This document shows positions 26,709-34,652 of a stretch of 46,579 nt of DNA, piece after piece. The translations under genes were made by a program, and so were the position numbers. The notes under the pieces were generated by a model. The model was not told where the DNA came from. It was given only the letters and a program-made list of their open reading frames with translations, and made no database searches. This DNA is from an uncultured Collinsella sp. (GTDB lineage: Bacteria > Actinomycetota > Coriobacteriia > Coriobacteriales > Coriobacteriaceae): positions 1 to 46,579 of the forward strand of contig CAUHHV010000018.1 in NCBI GenBank assembly GCA_959606065.1. The letters run 5' to 3'. Every line of letters begins with the position of its first letter. Positions within the stretch are counted from its first letter, which is position 1.

Positions 26709-27140
26709 CTACAGCTTAATGTCGAAGTTGATCTCGGGGACGGCAGCAAGGTCGGCCAACGTCACGCCGTCGACGTACTTTTCGATCACGTCGTCCAGAC
26801 CACGCCAGAACTTGACGGTCGAGCAAAGGTCGCTGCGGGTGCAGCTGTTGTCGATGCCATCGCACGCCACCGGGGCCGTGCTGCCCTCAACGGCACGCAG
26901 GATGTCGCCGGCACGCACCTCGGCCGGGTCCTTGGCCATCATGTAGCCGCCGCCCTTGCCGCGCACACTCTTAAGCAGGCCCGCCTTCATAAGCGGACGA
27001 ACCAGCTGCTCCAAATACTTTTGCGAGATATGCTCGCGGTCGGCGACCTCGCGAAGGGCAATCTTGCCCTCGGCGTCACCAAGCGCCGCGATATAGATCA
27101 TCAGTCGGAGGGCATAGCGGCCCTTGGAAGAAATGAGCAT
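26709..27140 (-). CDS. Rrf2-family Fe-S regulator, IscR-like
   Basis: The product is 143 residues from ATG 27140, with GGGAGGGT upstream; earlier in-frame codons run through the operator region. The winged helix has MLISSKGRYALRLMIYIA and HISQKYLEQLVRPLMKAGLL, then the wing VRGKGGGYMMA. Three cysteines (C93, C100, C106; spacing CX6CX5C) match the [2Fe-2S] ligands of IscR. It is divergent from sufCBDSU, and the shared intergenic region carries repeated TGGGACAA/TTGTCCCA sites. It most likely senses Fe-S status and controls suf and its own gene. Unusually, mntA-hepT follow on the same strand. Confidence 0.88.
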   Translation of the reverse strand: MLISSKGRYALRLMIYIAALGDAEGKIALREVADREHISQKYLEQLVRPLMKAGLLKSVRGKGGGYMMAKDPAEVRAGDILRAVEGSTAPVACDGIDNSCTRSDLCSTVKFWRGLDDVIEKYVDGVTLADLAAVPEINFDIKL

Positions 27141-27160
27141 ACCTACCCTCCCATCGCATC

Positions 27161-27235
27161 TGGGACAACATAACCAGGTTTGTTTGTCCCAAATCTTAAG
27201 TAAGTGGGACAAACACAACAGGTTATTTTGTCCCA
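27161..27235. promoter_or_regulatory. Tandem operator: four half-sites on an exact 22-bp pitch
   Basis: Half-sites are TGGGACAAC at 27161, TTTGTCCCA at 27183, TGGGACAAA at 27205 and TTTGTCCCA at 27227. Orientation alternates and starts are exactly 22 bp apart, about two helical turns. The unit 27161-27204 is repeated in 27205-27248, with CAGGTT also conserved inside. It lies between the divergent iscR-like gene and sufC. This is the probable binding site of the Rrf2 regulator, possibly two dimers on one face of the DNA. Confidence 0.78.
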
Positions 27236-27272
27236 GAATTTGAAAAGTCGAGTGGATTAGTCGGGTTTTCCC

Positions 27273-27300
27273 TTGACTAACGCCGAACCCATAGTAACTT
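27273..27300 (+). promoter_or_regulatory. Candidate suf promoter
   Basis: TTGACT (27273-27278), a 16-bp spacer and TAACTT (27295-27300) lie about 65 bp before the sufC start. The operator ends 37 bp upstream of the -35. The -10 is weak, and other promoters inside the operator are possible. Confidence 0.5.
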
Positions 27301-27364
27301 TATTCCGAGAAGATTCCTAGGGTTTAGTACACCTATGAGTACACCATATACAGAGAGGGACAGC

Positions 27365-28165
27365 ATGAGCGCAAATCCGCTGCTTTCCATCGAGGGTCTG
27401 ACCGCCTCCGTGGACGAGAAGACCATCCTCCACAACGTCAACCTCAACGTCGCCGCCGGCGAGACCCACGTGCTGATGGGACCCAACGGCGCCGGCAAGT
27501 CTACCCTCGGCCACCTGGTCATGGGCGACCCCGTCTACACCGTGCAGGACGGCCGCATCGTCTTTGACGGCCAGGACATCACCGAGCTCAGCACCGACAA
27601 GCGTTCGCGCGCCGGCCTGTTCCTGAGCTTCCAGGCCCCGGTCGAAATCCCTGGCGTGCCGCTATCGAGCTTCCTGCGTGCCAGCATCGCCGGCCGCCCC
27701 GGCCTGGAGATGAAGGGCAAGGAGTTCCGCCGCCGCGTGAAGGAGCTCGCGGCCGAGCTCAACATGGATACCGCCTATCTCAACCGCGAGCTGGGCGTAG
27801 GCTTCTCGGGCGGCGAGAAGAAGAAGGTCGAGATGCTCCAGCTTCTGCTGCTGCAGCCCAAGCTCGCCATCCTCGACGAGACCGACTCGGGCCTGGACGT
27901 CGACGCGCTTTCCACCGTCAGCCACGGCATGGACGCCTACCGCAAGAGCTGCGACGGCTCCATGCTCATCATCACGCACAACACGCGCATCTTGGAGCAC
28001 CTGGATGTCGACCGCGTCCACGTTATGGTCAAGGGTCACATCGTGCGCGAGGACGACGCCTCGCTCATCCCCTGGATCGACAAGAACGGCTTTGAGACCT
28101 TCGAGCGCGAGGCCGCCGAGCAGCGCGCCCAGGCCGAGGCCGCCGCTGCCGGGCAGCAGGCGTAA
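27365..28165 (+). CDS. sufC: SufC, Fe-S assembly ATPase
   Basis: The product is 266 residues. ATG at 27365 is chosen for the GAGAGGGA site just upstream, not the in-frame ATG at 27335. It is an ABC-type ATPase with Walker A GPNGAGKSTLGHL, signature GFSGGEKKKVEML, Walker B LAILDETDSGLDVDAL and H-loop ITHNTRIL. SufC forms the SufBC2D scaffold that builds [4Fe-4S] clusters. It is first of five tightly packed genes. The order C-B-D-S-U is the Gram-positive/actinobacterial type. Confidence 0.96.
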   Translation: MSANPLLSIEGLTASVDEKTILHNVNLNVAAGETHVLMGPNGAGKSTLGHLVMGDPVYTVQDGRIVFDGQDITELSTDKRSRAGLFLSFQAPVEIPGVPLSSFLRASIAGRPGLEMKGKEFRRRVKELAAELNMDTAYLNRELGVGFSGGEKKKVEMLQLLLLQPKLAILDETDSGLDVDALSTVSHGMDAYRKSCDGSMLIITHNTRILEHLDVDRVHVMVKGHIVREDDASLIPWIDKNGFETFEREAAEQRAQAEAAAAGQQA

Positions 28166-28177
28166 AGGGGCGACGCA

Positions 28178-29590
28178 ATGACCAAGAACCGCACCGAGGT
28201 CGCGGACATCGACCGCAGCCTCTACGACTTCACCTATGGCGAGGAGGGATTCGAGCGCCTCGACGCCGGCATCACGCCCGACATCGTGCGCGAGATCAGC
28301 GCCAAGAAGGACGAACCGCAGTGGATGCTCGACCTGCGCCTCAAGTCCCTCGAGATCTTCAACCGCTTCCCCGATCCGACGTGGGGCCCCTCCATCGAGG
28401 GCCTGGACATGGACAACATCGTCACCTACGTCAAGCCCAACACCGACCAAAAGCACGACTGGGAGTCGGTGCCCGACGACATCAAGAACACCTTTGAGCG
28501 CTTGGGCATCCCCGACGCCGAGCGCAGCTACCTGGCAGGCGTCGGCGCGCAGTACGACTCCGAGCTGGTCTACCACAACATGCAGGACACGGCGTCCAAG
28601 ATGGGCATCGTCTACTCCGGTATTGAAGAAGCCCTGCACGATCCACAGTGGGAACCGCTCATCCACGAGAAGTTTATGACGCTCATCCCGCCCACCGACC
28701 ACAAGTTTGCGGCCTTGCACGGCGCCGTATGGTCGGGCGGCTCGTTTGTCTACGTGCCCAAGGGCACCAAGTTGGACTTCCCGCTGCAGAGCTACTTCCG
28801 CCTTAACGCCAAGGGCGCCGGCCAGTTTGAGCACACGCTCATCATCGTCGAGGACGACGCCGACCTGCACTTCATTGAGGGTTGCTCCGCGCCCAAGTAC
28901 AACGTTGCCAACCTCCACGCCGGCGCCGTCGAGCTCTTTGTGGGCAAGCGTGCGCACCTGCGCTACTCGACCATCGAGAACTGGTCCAAAAACATGTACA
29001 ACCTCAACACCAAGCGTGCGCGCGTGGACGAGGATGGCGATATCGAGTGGATCAGTGGCTCCTTCGGCAGCCACGTGGGCTACCTCTACCCCATGAGCGT
29101 GCTCAACGGCCGCCGCGCCCGGTCGAGCTTTACCGGCATCACCTTTGCCGGCGCCGGGCAGAACCTCGATACCGGCTGTAAGGTCGTGCTCAACGCGCCC
29201 GATACCTCGGCAACCGTCGAGACCAAAGGTATCTCCAAGAGCGGCGGCATTCAGACCTTCCGCAGCTCTATCGTGGCCACGCCCAAGGCAGAGGGTTCCA
29301 AGGCAACCGTGAGCTGCCAGTCGCTCATGCTCGACGACCAAAGCCGCTCCGACACCATCCCCGCCATGGACATCCGCGCCAAGAACGTCGACATCGGCCA
29401 CGAGGCCACCATCGGCCGCATCGGCGACGACAAGGTGTTCTACCTGATGAGCCGCGGTATCTCGGAGGAAGAGGCCCGCACCATGATCGTCAACGGCTTT
29501 GCCAACCCGGTCTCCAAAGAGCTGCCGCTTGAGTATGCCGTCGAGATGAACAACCTGATCAAGCTCGAGATGGAAGGAGCGATCGGATAA
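28178..29590 (+). CDS. sufB: SufB, Fe-S cluster scaffold
   Basis: The product is 470 residues with AAGGGG before the ATG. It contains WSGGSFVYVPKGTKLDFPLQ, HFIEGCSAPKYNVANLHAGA (conserved Cys) and the C-terminal LMSRGISEEEARTMIVNGF that is diagnostic for SufB/SufD. SufB with SufC and SufD assembles nascent clusters from persulfide sulfur. The stop overlaps the sufD start by one base (TAATG). Confidence 0.96.
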   Translation: MTKNRTEVADIDRSLYDFTYGEEGFERLDAGITPDIVREISAKKDEPQWMLDLRLKSLEIFNRFPDPTWGPSIEGLDMDNIVTYVKPNTDQKHDWESVPDDIKNTFERLGIPDAERSYLAGVGAQYDSELVYHNMQDTASKMGIVYSGIEEALHDPQWEPLIHEKFMTLIPPTDHKFAALHGAVWSGGSFVYVPKGTKLDFPLQSYFRLNAKGAGQFEHTLIIVEDDADLHFIEGCSAPKYNVANLHAGAVELFVGKRAHLRYSTIENWSKNMYNLNTKRARVDEDGDIEWISGSFGSHVGYLYPMSVLNGRRARSSFTGITFAGAGQNLDTGCKVVLNAPDTSATVETKGISKSGGIQTFRSSIVATPKAEGSKATVSCQSLMLDDQSRSDTIPAMDIRAKNVDIGHEATIGRIGDDKVFYLMSRGISEEEARTMIVNGFANPVSKELPLEYAVEMNNLIKLEMEGAIG

Positions 29591-30861
29591 TGAAACAGGA
29601 AACCAACACCGCTGCAACCACGCTCGAGCAGGTTAATGCGATGCCGGCCGCCACTTGGGGTTGGCTCAAGATGAACCAGACCAAGCTCGAGCTTTCGGAC
29701 GAGCTTGTCACCGCTCCCGCCGAGGCCGTTGAGGTCGAGGGCCTGGACGAGCAGTTTGCCGGCACGGCCGACGCCTTCGACGCCGCCATGGAAGCCATGG
29801 CCGAGCGCTTCCCCAAGCGCCGTACCGCTGCCCCCGGTGATGCCGCCGATCGTGCCCGCATCACGCCCGAAACCGAGCTCGACGTGCCCGCCACCTCCGC
29901 CTACCAGGCCGGCGCCATCAAGCTCGAGGAGGAACTCTCCCCTGCCGAGGCCTTCGAGACCGGCATGGGCGAGGCCGCCTACGCCTACCTGGCCGAGCAC
30001 GCCGCCAAGCGTATCGTCATCGATGTGCCCGCGTACCAGCACGCCACGGCCACCGTGCGCGTAAGCGGCGTCGACGCTGCAGCTGCGATTGCCGCCATCG
30101 ACGTCGTCGCCCGCCCGCAGGCAACGCTCGACCTGCAAATCGCCCTGGACTCCCCCGTTGCCGGCGAGGGCGTCGTGGGTTCCGTGCTGCGCGTGTGCGC
30201 CCACGAGAACGCCACCGTCAACGTGACCTGCACGCAGACGCTCGACGACAGCTGGATCGCGCTCGACGACACCGGCCTATTCCTGGACGAGGGCGCGCGC
30301 GTCAACGTGCAGCACATCGTCCTGGGTGCTGGCGCCAGCGCCACCGGCCTTGCTGGCGACCTGCTGGGCGACACCGCTAAGGTGACCATCGACACCGATT
30401 ACCTGGGCGCCCGCGAGCAGGTGCGCGACTTTAACTACGAGCTGCGCCACCGCGGCCGCAAGACCGAGTGCGAGATCGACGCCAACGGCGTGCTGACTGG
30501 CACGTCCAAGAAGGTCTACCGCGGCACCATCGACCTCGTGCACGGCTGCAAGGGCGCCGTCGGCACCGAGCGCGAGACGGTACTCTTGGCCAACAAAGGC
30601 GTCGACAACAAGACCGTCCCCGTCATCCTGTGCGACGAGGACGACGTTGCCGGCAACCACGGCGCCACCATCGGCCACGTCCGCGACGAGCAGCTGTTCT
30701 ACCTCGCCTGTCGCGGCCTTGACCAAAATGCCGCCGAGGACCTGTTCATCCGCGCCAAGCTGGAGGACGCCGCGCTTTCCGCCACCGATGAGCGCACCCG
30801 CGCCGCCGTCGTCCGTCTGGGCAACAACCTGATCGACAACTTTGAAGAGGAGCTCGCATGA
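29590..30861 (+). CDS. sufD: SufD, Fe-S scaffold partner
   Basis: The product is 423 residues. The C-terminal beta-helix has KVYRGTIDLVHGCKGAVGTE, VPVILCDEDDVAGNHGATIG with the conserved His, and FYLACRGLDQNAAEDLFIRA. It is paralogous to SufB and completes the SufBC2D complex. It is translationally coupled on both sides: TAATG with sufB, and ATGA with sufS. The N-terminal part is poorly conserved, as is usual for SufD. Confidence 0.93.
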   Translation: MKQETNTAATTLEQVNAMPAATWGWLKMNQTKLELSDELVTAPAEAVEVEGLDEQFAGTADAFDAAMEAMAERFPKRRTAAPGDAADRARITPETELDVPATSAYQAGAIKLEEELSPAEAFETGMGEAAYAYLAEHAAKRIVIDVPAYQHATATVRVSGVDAAAAIAAIDVVARPQATLDLQIALDSPVAGEGVVGSVLRVCAHENATVNVTCTQTLDDSWIALDDTGLFLDEGARVNVQHIVLGAGASATGLAGDLLGDTAKVTIDTDYLGAREQVRDFNYELRHRGRKTECEIDANGVLTGTSKKVYRGTIDLVHGCKGAVGTERETVLLANKGVDNKTVPVILCDEDDVAGNHGATIGHVRDEQLFYLACRGLDQNAAEDLFIRAKLEDAALSATDERTRAAVVRLGNNLIDNFEEELA

Positions 30862-32183
30862 TCGATACCGAGCACGTTAAATGCGATACCTGCACCGCCC
30901 CCGAGCCCATGGAGCTCGACGCCAGCGACGAGGCCTCGCGCGGCTGGCCTACCGTCGACATCGAGACGAATCCCTACAAGGCGCAGTTCCCGCTGTTCCA
31001 GCAGCATCCCGAGATCGCCTTCCTCGATAGCGCCGCCACCGCGCAGCGCCCCGCCTGCGTGCTCGACGCCGAGCGCGACTTCTACCAGCGCATGAACGCC
31101 AACCCACTGCGCGGCCTGTACTCGCTGTCCGTCGAGGCCACCGATGCCATCACAAAGGTCCGCCAGCAGATTGCCGACCTCATCGGCGCCGCCCAGGCCA
31201 ACGAAGTCGTCTTCACTCGCAACACCAGCGAGTCGCTCAACCTGGTCGCCAAGAGCTTTGCGCCCACGGTGCTGGAGCCCGGCGACGAGGTCGTCATCAC
31301 CATCATGGAGCACCACTCCAACCTGATCCCGTGGCAGCAGGTCTGCCGCGAGACCGGCGCCAAGCTCGTCTACCTCTACCCCACCAAGACCGGCCAACTC
31401 ACCACCGAGGAAGTGCTTGCCAAGGTTGGCCCCAAGACCAAGATCTTGGCCGTGGGTCAGGTCTCTAACGTGCTGGGCGTCGAGAACCCGGTCAAGAATC
31501 TCGGCAAGCTCGTGCACAAGTACGGCGGCTATCTGGTCGTCGACGGCGCGCAGTCGCTGCCGCACATGCCGGTCGATGTGGCCGACCTGGGCGCCGACTT
31601 CTTTGCCTTTAGCGCACACAAGGCTATGGGTCCCATGGGCATCGGCGTGCTGTGGGGCAAGATGGACCTGCTCAACGCCATGCCGCCCATGCTCACCGGT
31701 GGCGAAATGATCGATTCGGTCACCGAGCAGGACGCTGTCTGGGCGCCCGTCCCCGAGAAGTTCGAGGCCGGCACGCAGGACGCCGCCGGCATCTTCGCCA
31801 CGGGCGCGGCGCTTGATTACCTGGTCAACACGGTGGGCTACGAAAACATACAGGCCCGTGAGAAGGCACTCGTCCACTACCTGATGGGCGAACTCATGCA
31901 GCTCGACTTTGTCCAGATCATCGGCTCCATCTATTGGGACAACCATCACGGCGTCGTCAGCTTTAACGTCAAGGGTATCCACCCGCACGATGTCGCGAGC
32001 ATCATGGACATGGACGGCGTGTGCATCCGCGCCGGTCACCACTGCGCGCAGCCGCTGCTCACCTGGCTGGGCGTCGAGAACCTCGCCTGCTGCCGCGCCA
32101 GCGTGGCCTTCTACAACGACAAGGCCGATATCGACAAGTTCATCGCCGGCCTTCATCACGTTTGGAGCACGTTCAATGGGTAA
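30858..32183 (+). CDS. sufS: SufS-type cysteine desulfurase
   Basis: The product is 441 residues. PLP Lys255 lies in FAFSAHKAMGPMGIG, and the catalytic Cys396 in IRAGHHCAQPLL. AFLDSAATAQRP and RNTSESLNLVA are typical of class II (SufS) desulfurases. It provides persulfide sulfur from cysteine. An extra N-terminal stretch of about 40 residues contains CDTC and an acidic segment not needed for the fold. It overlaps sufU by 8 nt, fitting the SufS-SufU sulfur-transfer pair. Confidence 0.95.
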   Translation: MIDTEHVKCDTCTAPEPMELDASDEASRGWPTVDIETNPYKAQFPLFQQHPEIAFLDSAATAQRPACVLDAERDFYQRMNANPLRGLYSLSVEATDAITKVRQQIADLIGAAQANEVVFTRNTSESLNLVAKSFAPTVLEPGDEVVITIMEHHSNLIPWQQVCRETGAKLVYLYPTKTGQLTTEEVLAKVGPKTKILAVGQVSNVLGVENPVKNLGKLVHKYGGYLVVDGAQSLPHMPVDVADLGADFFAFSAHKAMGPMGIGVLWGKMDLLNAMPPMLTGGEMIDSVTEQDAVWAPVPEKFEAGTQDAAGIFATGAALDYLVNTVGYENIQAREKALVHYLMGELMQLDFVQIIGSIYWDNHHGVVSFNVKGIHPHDVASIMDMDGVCIRAGHHCAQPLLTWLGVENLACCRASVAFYNDKADIDKFIAGLHHVWSTFNG

Positions 32184-32610
32184 TCTGTACACCTCCACCA
32201 CGTTTATGGAGCACAACTCGCACCCCGACTATAAGTACGAGATGGATGCCCCCACGCACGAGCACGACGGCATCAACCCCAGCTGCGGTGACGAACTCAC
32301 CTTGCAGCTACGCGTCGAGAACGATGTAATCGAGGAGGCGTCCTTTACCGGCCACGGCTGCGCCATCAGTCAGGCCAGCGCCGACATCATGGCCGACCTC
32401 ATCACCGGCGAGACGGTCGAGGAGGCGCGTCGTCTGGCAGAGCTTTTCCTCGCCATGATTCGTGGCGAGCAGCTCTCCGAGGAGGACCTGGAAGACCTGG
32501 ACGAGGCCGCCCAGCTCCAGGACATCTCACACATGCCCGCCCGCGTCAAGTGCGCCGAGCTCGCCTGGCGCACCCTCGACGGCATGCTCACGGGACAAAA
32601 TAATCAGTAA
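32176..32610 (+). CDS. sufU: SufU, zinc-dependent sulfurtransferase
   Basis: The product is 144 residues starting at ATG 32176 inside the end of sufS. Zinc/sulfur ligands are C37-G-D39 in NPSCGDEL, C62 in TGHGCAISQASADIM and C126 in ARVKCAELAW. The insert between the second and third Cys is that of SufU rather than IscU. SufU accepts sulfur from SufS and delivers it to SufBCD. It is the last gene of the operon and is followed by a terminator. Confidence 0.94.
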   Translation: MGNLYTSTTFMEHNSHPDYKYEMDAPTHEHDGINPSCGDELTLQLRVENDVIEEASFTGHGCAISQASADIMADLITGETVEEARRLAELFLAMIRGEQLSEEDLEDLDEAAQLQDISHMPARVKCAELAWRTLDGMLTGQNNQ

Positions 32611-32639
32611 TAGTTGTCTCAAATCTGAAGAATTCTGTT

Positions 32640-32680
32640 GGCCGAATCGCTTGACTTTCGCGATTCGGCCATTTTCTTTT
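32640..32680 (+). terminator. suf operon terminator
   Basis: Stem GGCCGAATCG (32640-32649) pairs with CGATTCGGCC (32661-32670), followed by ATTTTCTTTT. It lies 30 bp after the sufU stop. Confidence 0.88.
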
Positions 32681-32686
32681 CTGCCT

Positions 32687-33496
32687 TTATTTCGAGCCCT
32701 CGGCTTGCGCGTCCACCTGCGCACAAGCACGCACAATACGAGAAACGGTACTTTTGCCAATCCCGGTATAGCGCTCAATCTGGCGCACCGTGAAACCGGC
32801 ATCGTGCAATCCAAAAATAACGGTATCGCGCTGCGCCGGCGGTGCGGCTTTAACCCCGCGAAGCGGAACCCCGAGTTCCTTAGCCATCTTGCCGGCAAAG
32901 GCGTGGCGTTCCCACTCCGTCTCTTTCATATCGCCCAGCGCTGGCTCGCCGCCGTCGGGCGTCGAAAGTGAATAGGCAATAAAGCCCTCGGCAGAACCAA
33001 AGAGCTCAAGCACGCAAGAAGGATCAGAAAATCCCCTCGCGACATCAGCCGCGTCACCGTCGTAAGCGCGCAAATGCTCCGCAAAGCTGCTCCAGGGATA
33101 ACGCTCGATTAGGCCAACGCCCGCCTCCTGTGGATCGGCGTGTACGGAGCGAATAGCCTCCATCACCTGCCAGTCGGTATCGAGCGAGCGCCGGTCAAAA
33201 CGGTTCTGGAACAGATGACCTGTGCGCCCCGTGCGTTTATTGAACCGCCGCGCGTACGTCAAAAGCAGCCGGTGCATCGCCGCGCTCATCGCGTCCTCGT
33301 AATCTGCCAGCACCAGATGCACGTGATTGCCCATAAGACACCAGACGATAACCGTGACGCCTGCCTCCCGGCAGCAGTCGCGCATCAACTCCAAAAACTC
33401 CCACCGGTCTTCATCGCCCTCAAAGATGAGCTGCTTGCCCACACCGCGGGCACAGACATGGTAAAAGCCGGTAACCGTTCTCCAAACGCGCTGCAT
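32687..33496 (-). CDS. IS200-like / REP-associated tyrosine (Y1) transposase
   Basis: ATG at 33496 has GAAGGGAG upstream, giving 269 residues; the longer frame to 33709 lacks support. The N-terminal Y1 HUH domain has GFYHVCARGVGKQLIF, the HUH motif LMGNHVHLVLAD and KRTGRTGHLFQNRF. A C-terminal helix-turn-helix (FTVRQIERYTGIGKSTVS) is added, as in RAYT-type and domesticated TnpA_REP proteins. No classical IS ends or tnpB are seen, so this is probably a resident RAYT acting on dispersed hairpins rather than a mobile IS. Confidence 0.82.
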   Translation of the reverse strand: MQRVWRTVTGFYHVCARGVGKQLIFEGDEDRWEFLELMRDCCREAGVTVIVWCLMGNHVHLVLADYEDAMSAAMHRLLLTYARRFNKRTGRTGHLFQNRFDRRSLDTDWQVMEAIRSVHADPQEAGVGLIERYPWSSFAEHLRAYDGDAADVARGFSDPSCVLELFGSAEGFIAYSLSTPDGGEPALGDMKETEWERHAFAGKMAKELGVPLRGVKAAPPAQRDTVIFGLHDAGFTVRQIERYTGIGKSTVSRIVRACAQVDAQAEGSK

Positions 33497-33899
33497 GGCG
33501 CTCCCTTCGCCGGGATCTGATTGCCATCCAATACAGCACGATTGAAGCGTGCCATCAAAACATTCACGCAAAACAATACACTCGCGCGGCCAAAGGCAGT
33601 AAACGGGCGGCGGACGGCACCGTTGCAACAGGTCAGACCCCGCAACGCATACAAGAGCCGACCAAAAGCTTGCCAAAGACGAACCCCCTCTACGGAAGTT
33701 CGCGACCACAGAACATATAGTTAAACCGTTTCAATTAAAACTTCCGGACTTCTCGCTACGAAAACTGAGCCGTTCGCCGAATATTCCGTGCATTTCGCGG
33801 TATTATAGGGGCTGCATGTCATGTCCCTTTCGAAGGGTCGCCCGGCAATCGCCAGCCACGACCCCCAGACGGGACGCCAACACGATAGAGAGGAGAGGC
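33497..33899. other. Intergenic region between RAYT and Fe-S-scaffold-like gene
   Basis: This is about 400 bp without a supported gene. It holds a small hairpin (GCACG-N7-CGTGC near 33536-33552) and a possible -10 TATTAT at 33801-33806 that would serve the plus-strand gene at 33900, though its -35 is poor. No clear REP-type palindrome cluster is visible next to the RAYT gene. Confidence 0.4.
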
Positions 33900-34634
33900 A
33901 TGCAGTACTCACAGGAAGTGGAGAACATGTGCCCCGTTGCCAAGGGTGCATACCACGGCCCCGCACCCATCCCCGAGGAGGGCAAGTGGGTCCAGGCTAA
34001 GGAGATTTCCGACATCTCCGGTCTTACGCACGGTGTGGGTTGGTGCGCACCTCAGCAGGGCGCCTGCAAGCTCACGCTGAACGTCAAGGACGGCATCATC
34101 GAGGAGGCCCTCGTTGAGACCATCGGCTGCTCGGGCATGACCCACTCTGCCGCCATGGCTTCCGAGATTCTTCCCGGTAAGACCATCCTCGAGGCCCTCA
34201 ACACCGACCTCGTCTGCGACGCCATCAACGTTGCTATGCGCGAGATCTTCCTGCAGATCGTTTACGGCCGCAGCCAGACCGCGTTCTCCGAGGGCGGCCT
34301 GCCCGTGGGCGCCTCCCTCGACGACCTCGGCAAGGGCCTTCGCTCTCAGGTCGGCACCATGTTCGGCACCAAGGCCAAGGGCGCTCGTTACCTCGAGCTC
34401 GCTCAGGGCTACGTCACCCGCATGGCTCTCAACGACAAGAACGAGATCATCGCATTCGAGTTCCTGAACCTCGGCAAGTTCACCGACGCCGTCAAGGCCG
34501 GCAAGACCCCCGAGGAGGCCATCGCTGGCGCTATGGGCCACTATGGTCAGTGGGAGAACGCTGCCAAGTACATCGACCCGCGCACCGACGAGGAGACTCA
34601 CTCCGTCGCCAGCGTGTTCCCGGTTCACGAGTAG
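33900..34634 (+). CDS. NifU-N-like iron-sulfur scaffold protein, partner of GGGtGRT
   Basis: The product is 244 residues from ATG 33900, with GAGAGGAG upstream. It contains WCAPQQGACKLTLNVKDG, VETIGCSGMTHSAAMASEI and NLGKFTDAVKAGK. The CSGMTHSA region is akin to the IscU/NifU Cys loop (GxGCAIS.ASA), and this family is usually annotated as an Fe-S cluster assembly scaffold-like protein. The gene is 18 nt upstream of the GGGtGRT gene, a linkage typical of anaerobes. Codon choice looks strongly biased, as in highly expressed genes. Biochemical function is not known to me. Confidence 0.8.
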   Translation: MQYSQEVENMCPVAKGAYHGPAPIPEEGKWVQAKEISDISGLTHGVGWCAPQQGACKLTLNVKDGIIEEALVETIGCSGMTHSAAMASEILPGKTILEALNTDLVCDAINVAMREIFLQIVYGRSQTAFSEGGLPVGASLDDLGKGLRSQVGTMFGTKAKGARYLELAQGYVTRMALNDKNEIIAFEFLNLGKFTDAVKAGKTPEEAIAGAMGHYGQWENAAKYIDPRTDEETHSVASVFPVHE

Positions 34635-34652
34635 AAAGGGAGGGAAATAACT

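Noticed and set aside
27662..29617. Long minus-strand open frame (651 codons) opposite sufC-sufB
   Set aside because: It is a shadow of the GC-rich suf genes, whose products are unmistakable. It is Val/Leu/Asp/Gly/His-rich with no recognisable motif and no ribosome-binding site.
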